NCBI RefSeq assembly: GCF_041737375.1
Contig: NZ_JBGSRV010000008.1
Coordinates: 124,001-188,000 of the forward strand
Reading direction: 5' to 3'
Length of the DNA: 64,000 nucleotides
DNA from: Vampirovibrio sp041737375
GTDB lineage: Bacteria > Cyanobacteriota > Vampirovibrionia > Vampirovibrionales > Vampirovibrionaceae
Part shown: positions 8,624-17,804 of the stretch, piece by piece
How positions within the stretch are numbered: position 1 is the first letter of the stretch
Layout: each line of letters starts with the position of its first letter
Position numbers and translations under genes: made by a program
The notes under the pieces: generated by a model
The model's input: only the letters and a program-made list of their open reading frames with translations
Told to the model about the DNA's origin: nothing
Database searches by the model: none

Positions 8624-9310
8624 ATGCCAATGTCCCCTAAAGATGAACTGACTTCTAAACAACGCGAAGTGCTGAATCAGCTGCTGGCTTTTGTTCTGGA
8701 GAACAATTACCCGCCTTCCATTCAACAGCTTTGCCAGTTGTGTGGGGTTAGTTCCACTTCCACCATTCATTTCCACTTGAGCGGCCTTAAAAAAAAGGGG
8801 CTTATCGATTGGAATCCGGCGGAAAAACGAGCCATTAGCATTCGTGAGGACTTGCGAGACGAGTTTCGCTTAGCCCGGAACGCTTTGCTGGAGGATAGTG
8901 ATGCCTTATTGGATCGGGCGGATGCCAAAGAAGGCAAAGTGGGCGTATTACCAATGCTAGGCTCCATTGCCGCTGGCTCTCCATTGCAAACCCTGAAAGA
9001 TAGCGTTGAGCGGATTGATTTGAGCGAGGATATCTGTCCGCCGGGTTGTTATGCCCTCAAAGTGCGTGGCACCAGCATGATTGAAGACCATATTATGGAC
9101 GAGGACGTGGTCATCATTAACCCTCAAGCCCGTGTGCGGGAAGGGGATGTGGTTGTGGCCCTGATTGACAATGAAACCGCAACCCTGAAACGATTCTACC
9201 GTGAGAAGGATCGAATTCGGCTGCAACCGGCCAACTCGGAGATGGAACCTATCTATGTAACAGACGTCCATATCCAGGGTAGGGTTGAAGCTGTCATTCG
9301 AAAATACTGA
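8624..9310 (+). CDS. lexA: LexA repressor / SOS regulator
   Basis: 228 residues. The N-terminal winged helix (SKQREVLNQLLAFVLENNYP, then GVSSTSTIHFHLSGLKKKG) matches the LexA DNA-binding domain. The C-terminal S24 domain has the scissile Ala117-Gly118, the catalytic Ser151 in GTSMIED and Lys189 in ATLKRF. It should repress DNA-repair genes until RecA filaments stimulate self-cleavage. A linker of ~15 residues rich in acidic residues is slightly longer than in E. coli. Two start codons compete (8624 and 8630) and no strong Shine-Dalgarno is present. Repeats around its promoter suggest autoregulation. Confidence 0.95.
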   Translation: MPMSPKDELTSKQREVLNQLLAFVLENNYPPSIQQLCQLCGVSSTSTIHFHLSGLKKKGLIDWNPAEKRAISIREDLRDEFRLARNALLEDSDALLDRADAKEGKVGVLPMLGSIAAGSPLQTLKDSVERIDLSEDICPPGCYALKVRGTSMIEDHIMDEDVVIINPQARVREGDVVVALIDNETATLKRFYREKDRIRLQPANSEMEPIYVTDVHIQGRVEAVIRKY

Positions 9311-9416
9311 AGACCCCTGATTCCAGAAACGATGCACGTAGCCGCTGTCTTTTCAGCGGGCAGTTATTAGCGAATTGGTTAGACAACCCAACCTGAAATG
9401 AAGGAGCTTATCCGTT

Positions 9417-9500
9417 ATGAGTATCCGTACTTTGTTACGCGATTTGTTTTGTGGCGCCCTGTTGATTTGGCCCTACTTCTTTATCCCCGGCAATATTTAA
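9417..9500 (+). CDS. 27-residue membrane peptide
   Basis: A short frame starts at an ATG with AAGGAG 10 nt upstream. It encodes MSIRTLLRDLFCGALLIWPY and ends FFIPGNI: a basic N-terminus followed by one hydrophobic helix, the layout of small stress-related membrane proteins or type I toxins. It sits between lexA and the terminator, 106 bp after lexA, and so may be co-transcribed with it. The family is unknown, and conservation would be needed to prove it is translated. Confidence 0.5.
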   Translation: MSIRTLLRDLFCGALLIWPYFFIPGNI

Positions 9501-9635
9501 ACAAACTCCGGGCTTTTTATACAGATGTTCTCTGAGGGCAACCTGCCATCCGGTTCATCGTGAAGAACCCCAGTTTTTCCAGTTTTAACAACGCTCTAAA
9601 TACACACACTCCACTCTTTATCCCACAAATCTCAC

Positions 9636-9662
9636 AGAGGCAAATCTATTTGCCTCTTTTTC
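9636..9662 (+). terminator. Terminator after lexA and the small membrane peptide
   Basis: Perfect 9-bp stem AGAGGCAAA / TTTGCCTCT with a TCTA tetraloop (9645-9648) followed by a T-rich tail. It separates the lexA unit from rlmN. Confidence 0.9.
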
Positions 9663-9714
9663 TTTTATTATAGGTACACCATTTCCCCAATCACCACAAA
9701 GGTCATCTTTTATT

Positions 9715-10815
9715 ATGAACGCAGTCTTGTCCCCTTTATCCGATATCGATACCGAGACATCCGCTCCCGCTGTTTCTTTTACACCCAAAGAGGTGCTTTT
9801 GGGCATGTCTCTGGAAGCCTTGCGGGCTTTGGTTAAAACGATGGATGAGCCTGCTTTTCGGGCCGAACAGTTGCACCAGTGGCTGTATGTAAAATGCGTC
9901 CGTAGTTTTGATGAGATGACCAACCTGAAAAAATCCTTTCGGGACAAACTGGCAGAACGCTTTCAGGTAGGCTCGCTGGTGGTGGATCAGAAAGAGAGTA
10001 GTCAGGACGGCACGGTAAAGTACCTGTTCCGGTTGCCGGATGGCAAAGTGGTTGAATCGGTCCTGATGTACTTCGAGGAACGGGGCTCTTACGCCATGTG
10101 CCTGAGCACTCAAGTAGGCTGCGCTGTGAATTGCGGGTTTTGTGCCACGGGGAAGCTTGGTTTTATGAGAAATCTGAGCGTTTCCGAAATCGTGGAGCAG
10201 TACGTTTATGTGCAAGCCGATAGCGGTAAGGAAGTCCGCAATATTGTGTTTATGGGTCAGGGCGAACCCATGCTGAATTACGACAATTTGATGGACGCCA
10301 TCGAGATTCTGAATCGCTCTGCTGAAGTGGGGATGCGGCATATCACCATTTCCACCTCCGGGGTGGTGCCTCGAATCTACGATTTGGCGGCCAAAAACAT
10401 GCAGTTGACCCTGGCGGTTTCATTGCATGCCCCCGACAACGAAACCCGTGAGGCCATTATGCCCATTAACCGAAAATGGCCTCTGGAATCCCTGATGCCT
10501 GCTTTGCATCACTACGTGGATACCACTGGCAAGCGCTTGACCATTGAGTATATTTTGCTGGCAGGGGTGAACGATCAACCTAGTCACGCTCACGCCTTGG
10601 GGGCATTGCTGCAAACCCTGAAGTGTAACGTCAACCTGATTCCTTACAACCCCATTGGCGATGATTACGGCTATAAACGCCCATCCGGCAATGTCACTCA
10701 CCGTTTTCGGGAAGTGCTGAGCGGTTACGGCAAAAAAGTCACCATTCGGGTGGAGCGGGGCGTTGATATCGCAGCCGCCTGCGGACAATTGGCCAACAAG
10801 GTACAGGACGCCTAG
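9715..10815 (+). CDS. rlmN: 23S rRNA/tRNA adenine-C2 methyltransferase RlmN
   Basis: 366 residues, usual family size. The radical-SAM cluster motif CAVNCGFC gives Cys136, Cys140 and Cys143. The family-specific GFMRNLS, VFMGQGEPMLNYDN and GMRHITISTSG segments are all present, as is the C-terminal DIAAACGQLA with the methyl-carrying cysteine. RlmN methylates A2503 of 23S rRNA and A37 of some tRNAs in the cytoplasm, using two SAM molecules. The N-terminal ~25 residues before FTPKEVLLG are extra and poorly conserved in style. The ribosome site is weak (AAAGG, about 12 nt upstream). Confidence 0.95.
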   Translation: MNAVLSPLSDIDTETSAPAVSFTPKEVLLGMSLEALRALVKTMDEPAFRAEQLHQWLYVKCVRSFDEMTNLKKSFRDKLAERFQVGSLVVDQKESSQDGTVKYLFRLPDGKVVESVLMYFEERGSYAMCLSTQVGCAVNCGFCATGKLGFMRNLSVSEIVEQYVYVQADSGKEVRNIVFMGQGEPMLNYDNLMDAIEILNRSAEVGMRHITISTSGVVPRIYDLAAKNMQLTLAVSLHAPDNETREAIMPINRKWPLESLMPALHHYVDTTGKRLTIEYILLAGVNDQPSHAHALGALLQTLKCNVNLIPYNPIGDDYGYKRPSGNVTHRFREVLSGYGKKVTIRVERGVDIAAACGQLANKVQDA

Positions 10816-10870
10816 ACGTCCTGTGAGACTTGAATACCTAACGGGCCATCCGGTTGAATGGCCTGTTGGA

Positions 10871-11149
10871 TCAGGCGATTAAATCAATTTTTTTGCCTTT
10901 TTGGCTGACCACAATCAATTGCGGTTCATCGGCCCCGGTCATGTAGGCAATGCCGTTAACACCCAGCAAAACCGGAATGGTCATCAGCATGCTGGCCTGT
11001 TGTAGGGCATTTTGCATGGTGCTTTGATGTTTGCGAGCCTCGGTTGCTTTATTACCAAAGGCCACTGGATTTTGAGCCAGGTTGGTATTGAAAGATGTTT
11101 GGAGGGTGGTGCGAGAAGGCACCACTGCATGGGTATATATAGATGTCAT
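10871..11149 (-). CDS. Small hypothetical protein, 92 aa
   Basis: The ATG is preceded by GAGGTGG at suitable spacing. The N-terminal ~45 residues are polar and contain NPVAFGNKA; a hydrophobic helix follows (MLMTIPVLLGVNGIAYMTG), then a short charged end LIVVSQKGKKIDLIA. It could be anchored in the membrane by one helix. No family is recognised. It is convergent with rlmN. The 'FG' motif in its N-terminal region recurs in several unrelated proteins of this window. Confidence 0.55.
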   Translation of the reverse strand: MTSIYTHAVVPSRTTLQTSFNTNLAQNPVAFGNKATEARKHQSTMQNALQQASMLMTIPVLLGVNGIAYMTGADEPQLIVVSQKGKKIDLIA

Positions 11150-11774
11150 AATTTAAACCACCTCTGCGGCAATGGATAGATGAATTGGACCCTTCCATCA
11201 TTTTTGAAAAATGAGCTTGAAAATGGAATTATTCTTACGTTTATGAACCCAAGGGTGAATTTAAAACTTAATAAAATTCAACAGGTGAACTCTGCAACTT
11301 AGAAGGGTAAGTCATCATAATACAGATCCGGGGTTTTGCAAAGTATCTACTTCGGCGATAGCCATGGCGGTCTTTAAGTGTTAATTTTCTTTAATTTTTT
11401 GTGTGAATCTTGAGCCTTGTTTGGGAAAACCACACTTTTTTTATGAAAAGCTTTCACTGTCTTTGTTTTGACTGCATGGTCGCTGCTTTGGGGCGAGCCA
11501 TTTTGGGGGTGGCGAGGTTTTCCAAGGGTAAGTTTAAACCGGTTGAAAACGCTGTAAACCTTTACTTAAAGAGGGTTTTCAGATTTTTTAACAGAATGGG
11601 TGATGAAGCGGGTGGGACCCAAAACAAAGGGCGGTATTTTTAAGGCTTTTGCTTGCTTGGCCTACTTTTTTCATATCATGGTCACAAAGTTTTGTTGCAA
11701 TTAGTGCAAACGGGCAAATTTTCCCCTTCACCATCTTTCATTGCAGTACAAAGCTCGTTAGCTACTAGGGTGTT
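11150..11774. other. 625-bp intergenic region
   Basis: No supported gene. A 77-codon frame here lacks a ribosome site and has odd composition. The region must hold promoters for the divergent 92-aa gene and the 354-aa gene, but no clean -35/-10 pair or hairpin was found. Confidence 0.4.
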
Positions 11775-12839
11775 ATGGTAACGACAATTTCACAATATAA
11801 TGCCTTGCCGTCCGAAAGGACGAGGGGGAAGTCTATACCGCCGCGGTTTGGCGGTGGGGCTATGGCTTTGGCCAAAATGGCCGGACAGCAACCTCAGCAA
11901 GAGGCTGTGGTGCGGGGAATTCGCCTGGCCACCGCGTTGAAAGAGAACCTGTTTGGGGCCAAACTCTTTAACAAAGACGTGCGGATGGGCGGACTGTCTC
12001 TGGAAGATGTGGCAGGCCGTTTGCAGACCCTGATTGGGGTTTACCTGCTGCAAGGCTACTATGCGGTTAAGGATGATAAGCACCCTTGGGAAACCAACGG
12101 GCGTAACGCCATGATTTGGGTGATGACCCTGGTGCTGCAAAACCTCACCAAAAGTGAGAATTATGGCTTGAATACCTTGCTGTGCAACCCGTTTATGCGC
12201 CAAAAGGGCCATCTCTCTTCCGAGATGAGCTGGCTGCAAAACGGCCTGGATAAGGTGCGTATGGATGCGGATTATCTGGATATCCTCCAGGATGCCGGGA
12301 TTTCCATCGACCCCGATGAAATGAAGGGCGCCCGAAAAGGCAAGAAGGCCCTGTGGGCGTCTTCTTGGCTGGATGCTAATAAAACCGACCTGATTAAGCG
12401 ACGATATGAAGCCCTGAAAGCCAAAGTATCGACGCAGGACGGTAAAGAGGTACTCAGTCAGTTATCCAGAGAAGAACAGAAAATCTATAAAAGCATCCCC
12501 TCATTTTTCTATCGAATTAACGCCTGGAACGGCCTCTCTACCGCTATTATTGTGGGGTCAACCATTTATCTGATAGGTGGGGTGGCCATGAAAATCGTCA
12601 ACAAGGTCATCTCGCCCCTGGATAAGGACTTTGACGGACCCAAAAACAAGCAGGCGGGGCAACCTTTCAAGCCCTCCCCCTTCGCTAAATCGCACCCACC
12701 GCAAAGCCCCAGTCAGTCAGCCGCCGAAGCCAACCCGTCTCAATCCAGTTTAAACCCCACTCCCCCTATCCAATTTTTCCAGAGTTATGTGAGTCAACGT
12801 AGAAACACCCCATCCACCCTATCAGGGGGGGCTTATTAA
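11775..12839 (+). CDS. Unknown membrane-anchored protein, 354 aa (first of a coupled pair)
   Basis: Not recognised. The ATG follows AGGGTGTT. Residues 1-35 are polar and include PPRFGGGAM; about 55-130 are a helical block with GGLSLEDVAGRLQTLIGVYLL and WETNGRNAMIWVMTLVLQNL. Residues ~245-270 form a hydrophobic segment (LSTAIIVGSTIYLIGGVAM) followed by KIVNKVISPLDKDF and a proline/serine-rich tail. The stop overlaps the next start (TAATG), so the two genes are translated together. The order of a helical block, a transmembrane segment and an NKV..P motif is repeated in the next protein, suggesting ancient duplication. Confidence 0.7.
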   Translation: MVTTISQYNALPSERTRGKSIPPRFGGGAMALAKMAGQQPQQEAVVRGIRLATALKENLFGAKLFNKDVRMGGLSLEDVAGRLQTLIGVYLLQGYYAVKDDKHPWETNGRNAMIWVMTLVLQNLTKSENYGLNTLLCNPFMRQKGHLSSEMSWLQNGLDKVRMDADYLDILQDAGISIDPDEMKGARKGKKALWASSWLDANKTDLIKRRYEALKAKVSTQDGKEVLSQLSREEQKIYKSIPSFFYRINAWNGLSTAIIVGSTIYLIGGVAMKIVNKVISPLDKDFDGPKNKQAGQPFKPSPFAKSHPPQSPSQSAAEANPSQSSLNPTPPIQFFQSYVSQRRNTPSTLSGGAY

Positions 12840-15586
12840 TGTCGATATTGCCTTTCCCAATGGCCATGAACCCTTTTTCCCAAAAGCTGCTGGCTCAGTC
12901 AGTCAACCTGAGTTACGCCGGTCGGGGCGTTTACCGGGTTTCTGAAACCCAGCCCAGCCGTAAAGGCGACTATTGGTTCCGTGATTTTGGTATGGTGATG
13001 GCTTGTACCTACATGACGGAAATGGGTTTTCGTGGCACTGAGCGGTTTTATACCATGCCATTGCTGACCAGCGCCCTGGAGTTGCATGCCCTGAACACCA
13101 ATCAGGGTCAAAAGCAGGTGATTCCCGATTACAAAAACAAAAACCAGCTGCTGAGCGCCAAGGCTTTATACCCCAACGCGTTTAACTACACTGATATGCC
13201 GGATGCCCTCCGCAAAAAAATGATGGGTACTGTCATTCGCAACAGTGCTGATTTGGTTCCTCAAACCCTGCAACAGGAAGCGCTGAAAGAAATCAGTGAG
13301 TTGAAAGTGGATTCAACGCTCAAGGCACCGTTCAAGGCACAGTTAAAGTCATTGATTGAAAAGCCCATGGATGCTCAAAACGCTTCCAAGGTGGGTGAGT
13401 ACCTGGGTAGCGCTACCTTAAAGCCCTATGCCCAGGATCTGAAGCGTATTGCCAAGCTGGATAACCAAACCGCGGTGGATGTTGAAATTGGCAAGCTGCT
13501 GGCTTCAAAAAAAGAATCGCCCGGCATCAATGTCTTGACGGCTCAGGTGCAAAACGGGGTTCGTCTCATTAAGGCCCAGCAGTTGGGCTTTTTACTAAAC
13601 CATCTGGATCGCACCCTGAATTTCCAGCATTATCTGGAAAGCAATTTTTTAGAGCCGAAAGACAGTTTGAAGTCTGTTGGCTCTGTGATCCCTCGTCATT
13701 TTGAGATGCCTCGGGCTTTGATGCGTCAAAACAAGTTTAGCCCGCTGGATGAAATGGGTGAAATTGTCTCTGATCGTTTGCAGTTTTATGTCGGCAAGCT
13801 GGATTCTCTGCAAAGCAAGGCCAAAACCGAGCTGCGGGCCTTGGCTGAGGAAGTTCGCAAGTTGCCACTGGATCAGCGGGATGATGTGTTCTCTAAAAAG
13901 ATCGGGGCCATTGAGAATCTGCAATTTCTCTACAAAAAAGAGTCTTTGACCGACTTTTGGCATGTGGGGCCTGAAGATCGCACCGCCATGCAGGAAATTT
14001 ATAAAGAGCTGTATTCGCCCGAAAATTTCAACCATGAGCTGAAGAATAGTGCGAACCAAGGGGCTGAAGGAAAGTGGGCTCAAAATTCGGTAAACTGGGA
14101 AAACGAGTTTAAAGTTCAGAAAGATCGGCTGCGAGAATTTCTGATTCATCCCCCGGAGCATTCCTCCACGGGGCCACTAAAACGGCATAAGGGCTACATC
14201 TCTCCCAACCAACTCAACACCCAGTTGTCGCACTTTGAAGGCTGGTTTGAAACCATGGCCAAAAGTCAGGAAGTTCGGCACAAAACCCTGGATAATTTAT
14301 GGCGCTATCTGGGCGCTGATATGATGCTACAGGTTAAAAAGAAAGTGAAAGTGGCTTTTGAGGAAGTCAACAAGCTGTCTTTTGACTATTTGCCGGAAAC
14401 CCACGCTTCTATGGCCCTGAGAAAAAGCGATCCTTCCCAGCCAGCCGAACGGGTGAGCAAGCAGCAGTTGCTGGCGGCTCGTTTGGAAGATATGGGACTG
14501 GGTCGCTGGCTTGAGCCTCATGAAATCGTGAACCTCAGCAAGGATCTGGAGCGCCATCTGCCTAAAATGCCTGCCAATTTAGAACAACATAGCGTTGAGC
14601 CTGTAATGGACAAGGTCAAGAAAACCATTTGGGCTCATTTAACCGGCACTGTTGACTGGGCAACGCTGAAAAAAGTGGCCCCCGAATTAAAGAAGCATTT
14701 GGATCATGAATTGGAACAGCTGAAAGTATCGGCACCTGAACAGCATCAAGCGGCTCAGGCCACTCAAAAAGTACGGGGTAAACTGTTTAGGCATTTAACC
14801 AGTACAAATGCCTTTTGTGTGGAAGCGAAAGACCTGGGCGGAAAGCCTGCTTTCAGTCTGGAAACCTTGTTAAAGCCCCTGTTTCAAACCCACAACCTTC
14901 ACGACATTCAGGATGAAGCCGGTAACTTGGTAAAAAGCGCTGAATGGACCTTTAAAAGCTTGATTGAGGACGGCAAACAAAGCCGTGCCATCAAATCCGC
15001 CGTTGATAAAATTCAGAGAAATGGCACCTGGCCCAAAATGATTGCCACGGTTGCCCTGAATTTCATTTTCTATGGCTGGTTGGCCAGTCGTTTTGACAAT
15101 AAAGTGTTGCAACCCTACGAAGAAAAGCTGGTGGCTCGCAAAGGAACCTCTCAGGATATCGTGACTGCGGGCTATCTGGGCTTGCTTCCAGCTGGTGTGG
15201 TTCTCAGCCAGATGTTTGATGCAGCGGCGGTACCGGTCTTCAAGCAAATGAACCACTTTACCCGGTTTGCCTCGGTGGGTGGGGCGGCGCTGGCCACTTT
15301 TGCGGGGTCTACCTACGGGTTTTTAAAATTACTGGAAAAGAATACACCGCCTTTACCGGGCTATCCACAAGCCCGTCAATCCAATGCCTCTCAAATTGGT
15401 TTTAAAAGCCTGGCCTCTCAGCCCTTGAATCGACCAGTCCGTGAAAACGCCCCTGCCTTGGGCAATGCCGCCTTCCCCTCCTCAGGCATGAACTCCCCGT
15501 TTGCTTCTCGCCTTCGGCCCACCTTTTCTCTACCCCTACCTCGCCCAGAATCAGCGGCGGCCAACCCCTTTATCACTTACCCGTAG
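12839..15586 (+). CDS. Large unknown membrane-anchored protein, 915 aa (second of a coupled pair)
   Basis: Starts at the ATG overlapping the previous stop. Near residue 45 it has DYWFRDFGMVMACTYMTEMG, similar in layout to the helical block of the upstream protein. The middle ~600 residues are charged, helix-forming and lysine/glutamate-rich, without recognised domains. Near residues 735-830 are hydrophobic segments (TVALNFIFYGWLASRF, then GLLPAGVVLSQMF and GGAALATFAGSTYGF), with DNKVLQPYEEKLV after the first, again like the partner. The last ~70 residues are proline-rich. The pair probably forms a membrane-associated complex; its function is unknown. Confidence 0.75.
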   Translation: MSILPFPMAMNPFSQKLLAQSVNLSYAGRGVYRVSETQPSRKGDYWFRDFGMVMACTYMTEMGFRGTERFYTMPLLTSALELHALNTNQGQKQVIPDYKNKNQLLSAKALYPNAFNYTDMPDALRKKMMGTVIRNSADLVPQTLQQEALKEISELKVDSTLKAPFKAQLKSLIEKPMDAQNASKVGEYLGSATLKPYAQDLKRIAKLDNQTAVDVEIGKLLASKKESPGINVLTAQVQNGVRLIKAQQLGFLLNHLDRTLNFQHYLESNFLEPKDSLKSVGSVIPRHFEMPRALMRQNKFSPLDEMGEIVSDRLQFYVGKLDSLQSKAKTELRALAEEVRKLPLDQRDDVFSKKIGAIENLQFLYKKESLTDFWHVGPEDRTAMQEIYKELYSPENFNHELKNSANQGAEGKWAQNSVNWENEFKVQKDRLREFLIHPPEHSSTGPLKRHKGYISPNQLNTQLSHFEGWFETMAKSQEVRHKTLDNLWRYLGADMMLQVKKKVKVAFEEVNKLSFDYLPETHASMALRKSDPSQPAERVSKQQLLAARLEDMGLGRWLEPHEIVNLSKDLERHLPKMPANLEQHSVEPVMDKVKKTIWAHLTGTVDWATLKKVAPELKKHLDHELEQLKVSAPEQHQAAQATQKVRGKLFRHLTSTNAFCVEAKDLGGKPAFSLETLLKPLFQTHNLHDIQDEAGNLVKSAEWTFKSLIEDGKQSRAIKSAVDKIQRNGTWPKMIATVALNFIFYGWLASRFDNKVLQPYEEKLVARKGTSQDIVTAGYLGLLPAGVVLSQMFDAAAVPVFKQMNHFTRFASVGGAALATFAGSTYGFLKLLEKNTPPLPGYPQARQSNASQIGFKSLASQPLNRPVRENAPALGNAAFPSSGMNSPFASRLRPTFSLPLPRPESAAANPFITYP

Positions 15587-15615
15587 TGATGGCTGGTTGC
15601 TAATCGCTTGATTTG

Positions 15616-16008
15616 CTAGGATCGCCCTGTTTTGACCTGGCGAATGGCTTGCCCTTCGGACTCCCAGATTTCCAGCACCCGATCCATGTGGGTCAATTCC
15701 ATTAAACGAGACACCTGATCGTTCAGTCCGTACAGGGTCAGGTTGCCTTTAATTTCCTTGCACAGCTTTAACAGGGAAATTAATACGGCAATGCCAAAAC
15801 TGTCCAGGGTTTCCACCTGGGCCAGGTTTAAAACCACATGCCGATGCCCTTCGCTCAGGAGTTTGGCCACATGGCTTTTTAAAATCAGGGTTTTGGGGTA
15901 GCCAAACTTGTCATCCACAATGTCCACCACCACACACTCCGCTAAAAACCGATTGGCCAGTTCCATGCAATTGCTCCCCAAACCTTCTTTGCCAGTTGAT
16001 TTTACCAT
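15616..16008 (-). CDS. STAS-domain protein (anti-sigma factor antagonist type)
   Basis: 130 residues from the ATG at 16008, chosen because AAAGGAG precedes it; a longer frame to 16050 lacks a ribosome site. The STAS core is visible: RHVVLNLAQVETLDSFGIAV, with the Ser in the DSFG position where SpoIIAA-type proteins are phosphorylated, then GNLTLYGLNDQVSRLMELT. Such proteins bind or release anti-sigma kinases or act in partner-switching modules. No kinase or phosphatase gene is adjacent; the four-PAS histidine kinase lies 1.8 kb away and is of a different class. Confidence 0.8.
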   Translation of the reverse strand: MVKSTGKEGLGSNCMELANRFLAECVVVDIVDDKFGYPKTLILKSHVAKLLSEGHRHVVLNLAQVETLDSFGIAVLISLLKLCKEIKGNLTLYGLNDQVSRLMELTHMDRVLEIWESEGQAIRQVKTGRS

Positions 16009-16233
16009 TTTTACTCCTTTTGTTTTGAGCCAATGATTTAAAATCGGCACAATGATTGATTCCAGCTGGCTTGATTGTTGTTTTTTGATTTACACAAAAT
16101 AGGGGATATAAAAATTTTTAAAACGGGCATAATGTTTGGGGAAGATGTTTATGCTTTTTGTCTGGAGCCGATTTTGAGGGCGTCTCCCTGAAGAGGCGTA
16201 TTAATCAGAAATGCAAGGGATTTGGACTAATAA

Positions 16234-17055
16234 ATGATCGATCGTATTTTTGCAGCTCCTAAAGGCCCCGATTTACAGCAGGGTATTGATTTTGCTTTGA
16301 ACAACCAGCTGGATTATGAAATCCCCACATTTTATTATGTGGAAAATCTGGACAATCAGGAAGCCGAAATCGCCCGATATCGCCATTTACTGCGTGATTT
16401 TCATGGGATGCTTTCCATGCACGGCCCCATTTTTGATACCAATGTGGTCAGCATGGATCCAGAAATTCTGAAAATTTCGCAACACCGCTACCGCCAAGCC
16501 ATTCAGGTGGCCAAAGCGCTGGATGTTCGGTATCTGGTGTTTCACTCCCAGTGGACCCCCATTTATACGGCGGCCAATGTAACCCGGCTGTGGCTCAACA
16601 AAGTAACCGATTTTTGGGAACGGTTGATTGATGAGGAGCACCTTCAGGATTCTAACCTGACCATTCTGGTGGAAAATTTTCTGGATGACGTGCCAGACAC
16701 CATGAACACGCTACTGAGCCGGGTGGACTCTCCCCGACTTAAGGCCTGCGTGGATACTGGCCATATCAATATTTTTTCCGAGCACTCTCCCATTGACTGG
16801 ATTAGGGAGCTGGGCAGTCATGTGGCTTATATTCATGCTCATAACAACGGTGGAGAGCTGGACAGCCACGATTCCTTTGAAAAAGGCATGCTGGATATGG
16901 AAGGCTTTCTCAATCACGTGGCCCTGCTTCCCCAAAAAATTCATCTGGCCATTGAAACCTCGACCATTCAAGGGCTTGAAAGCAGTTATGAGATGCTGAA
17001 GCCTTATTTAAGCCTTCAAAAAGAACAGTTTGCTTCCAAAAGCTTCCTGATTTAA
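16234..17055 (+). CDS. Sugar phosphate isomerase/epimerase-like TIM-barrel protein
   Basis: 273 residues, typical for the xylose-isomerase-like TIM barrel (AP endonuclease 2 superfamily). Metal-site signatures can be followed: FHGMLSMHGP, YLVFHSQW, TILVENF with a candidate Glu ligand, ACVDTGHINIF, YIHAHNN and AIETST. These suggest a divalent-metal enzyme acting on a sugar or sugar phosphate, or an endonuclease IV relative; the isomerase group is more likely because of size and the missing extended DNA-binding loops. The substrate is unknown. It appears monocistronic and is followed by a GC-rich hairpin. Confidence 0.75.
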   Translation: MIDRIFAAPKGPDLQQGIDFALNNQLDYEIPTFYYVENLDNQEAEIARYRHLLRDFHGMLSMHGPIFDTNVVSMDPEILKISQHRYRQAIQVAKALDVRYLVFHSQWTPIYTAANVTRLWLNKVTDFWERLIDEEHLQDSNLTILVENFLDDVPDTMNTLLSRVDSPRLKACVDTGHINIFSEHSPIDWIRELGSHVAYIHAHNNGGELDSHDSFEKGMLDMEGFLNHVALLPQKIHLAIETSTIQGLESSYEMLKPYLSLQKEQFASKSFLI

Positions 17056-17056
17056 T

Positions 17057-17080
17057 AGGGGGCACCTGAAGGCACCCCCT
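17057..17080. terminator. GC-rich hairpin after the TIM-barrel gene
   Basis: AGGGGG (17057-17062) pairs with CCCCCT (17075-17080), with an inner CC/GG and a TGAA loop. There is no T-run immediately after it, so it may be a weak terminator or a transcript-stabilising hairpin between convergent genes. Confidence 0.4.
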
Positions 17081-17133
17081 GAAAAAGATTGAGAGCTTTG
17101 AGAATGACCTCTTTTGAAGATTGAAGAGGGGCT

Positions 17134-17514
17134 TTATTTCTTAAAGAGCCATACGGACCCAATGGCTCCGGCCAGAGGAATGCCGATGGTTAAAGCTCCG
17201 GTAATCAGCAGCGGGTGAAAAAACAAGCCCACGGCCATTTGCATCAGTCCCAACGGAACGCCCACAGTCAGGCCAACAGTGGATAAAAGCCCTACCGTAA
17301 CGGCCGTGGCTTTTTTGGTGAAATTCCAGAGGGAATTAAGAATGCCACCCTCTTCCTTGTCCCCAAATTTCGCGAGGGGGGGGCGATTGGTTTGAAATCG
17401 GTCGTTTGGGAGTCCAGCCTTTTGGGTCTCAGGGCGCAGGTTTCGAGATTTGCCAGCCGGTTGGCTGGGCTTTGTTTGGCTGGATTGTAAGGGCTGGGCG
17501 ATTGCATGAACCAT
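17134..17514 (-). CDS. Small membrane protein with two hydrophobic segments, 126 aa
   Basis: I chose the ATG at 17514 because AGGGAG precedes it. The first ~55 residues are polar and basic, containing PPLAKFGDKEEGG. Two hydrophobic segments follow (TAVTVGLLSTVGLTVGVPLG and LLITGALTIGIPLAGAIGSV), ending KK. The charge pattern suggests an inner-membrane hairpin with a cytosolic N-terminal region. No family recognised. It is convergent with the TIM-barrel gene and carries the recurring N-terminal 'FG' motif. Confidence 0.6.
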   Translation of the reverse strand: MVHAIAQPLQSSQTKPSQPAGKSRNLRPETQKAGLPNDRFQTNRPPLAKFGDKEEGGILNSLWNFTKKATAVTVGLLSTVGLTVGVPLGLMQMAVGLFFHPLLITGALTIGIPLAGAIGSVWLFKK

Positions 17515-17804
17515 AGTAAGCGACTCCCTGTTAGGGCTGGAATTTAGATTCTTGAAAGTATAAAACCCGCTCAAGGATTTTGTTGCTAGTGGGATTGTTC
17601 ATTAGTCAATTCCTTATCCTGTTTGTGTTAGCCGCTTGTGTAAATTTGAAATGGGAGGTCGTTTTTTTGGCTTGGTTAACAATGACAGGTTAATTATATT
17701 CTTTTGTGGGATTTACCTTTTGCATGGACTTGGTAGGATTTTGCACATTATCTAGTCGTTGAATGTGGTTATCATTAAAGTAGATTTAATATGAAGAATG
17801 CGTC

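Noticed and set aside
11410..11643. 77-codon open frame in the gap before the unknown membrane pair
   Set aside because: No Shine-Dalgarno, implausible amino-acid pattern, isolated in an A/T-rich region.
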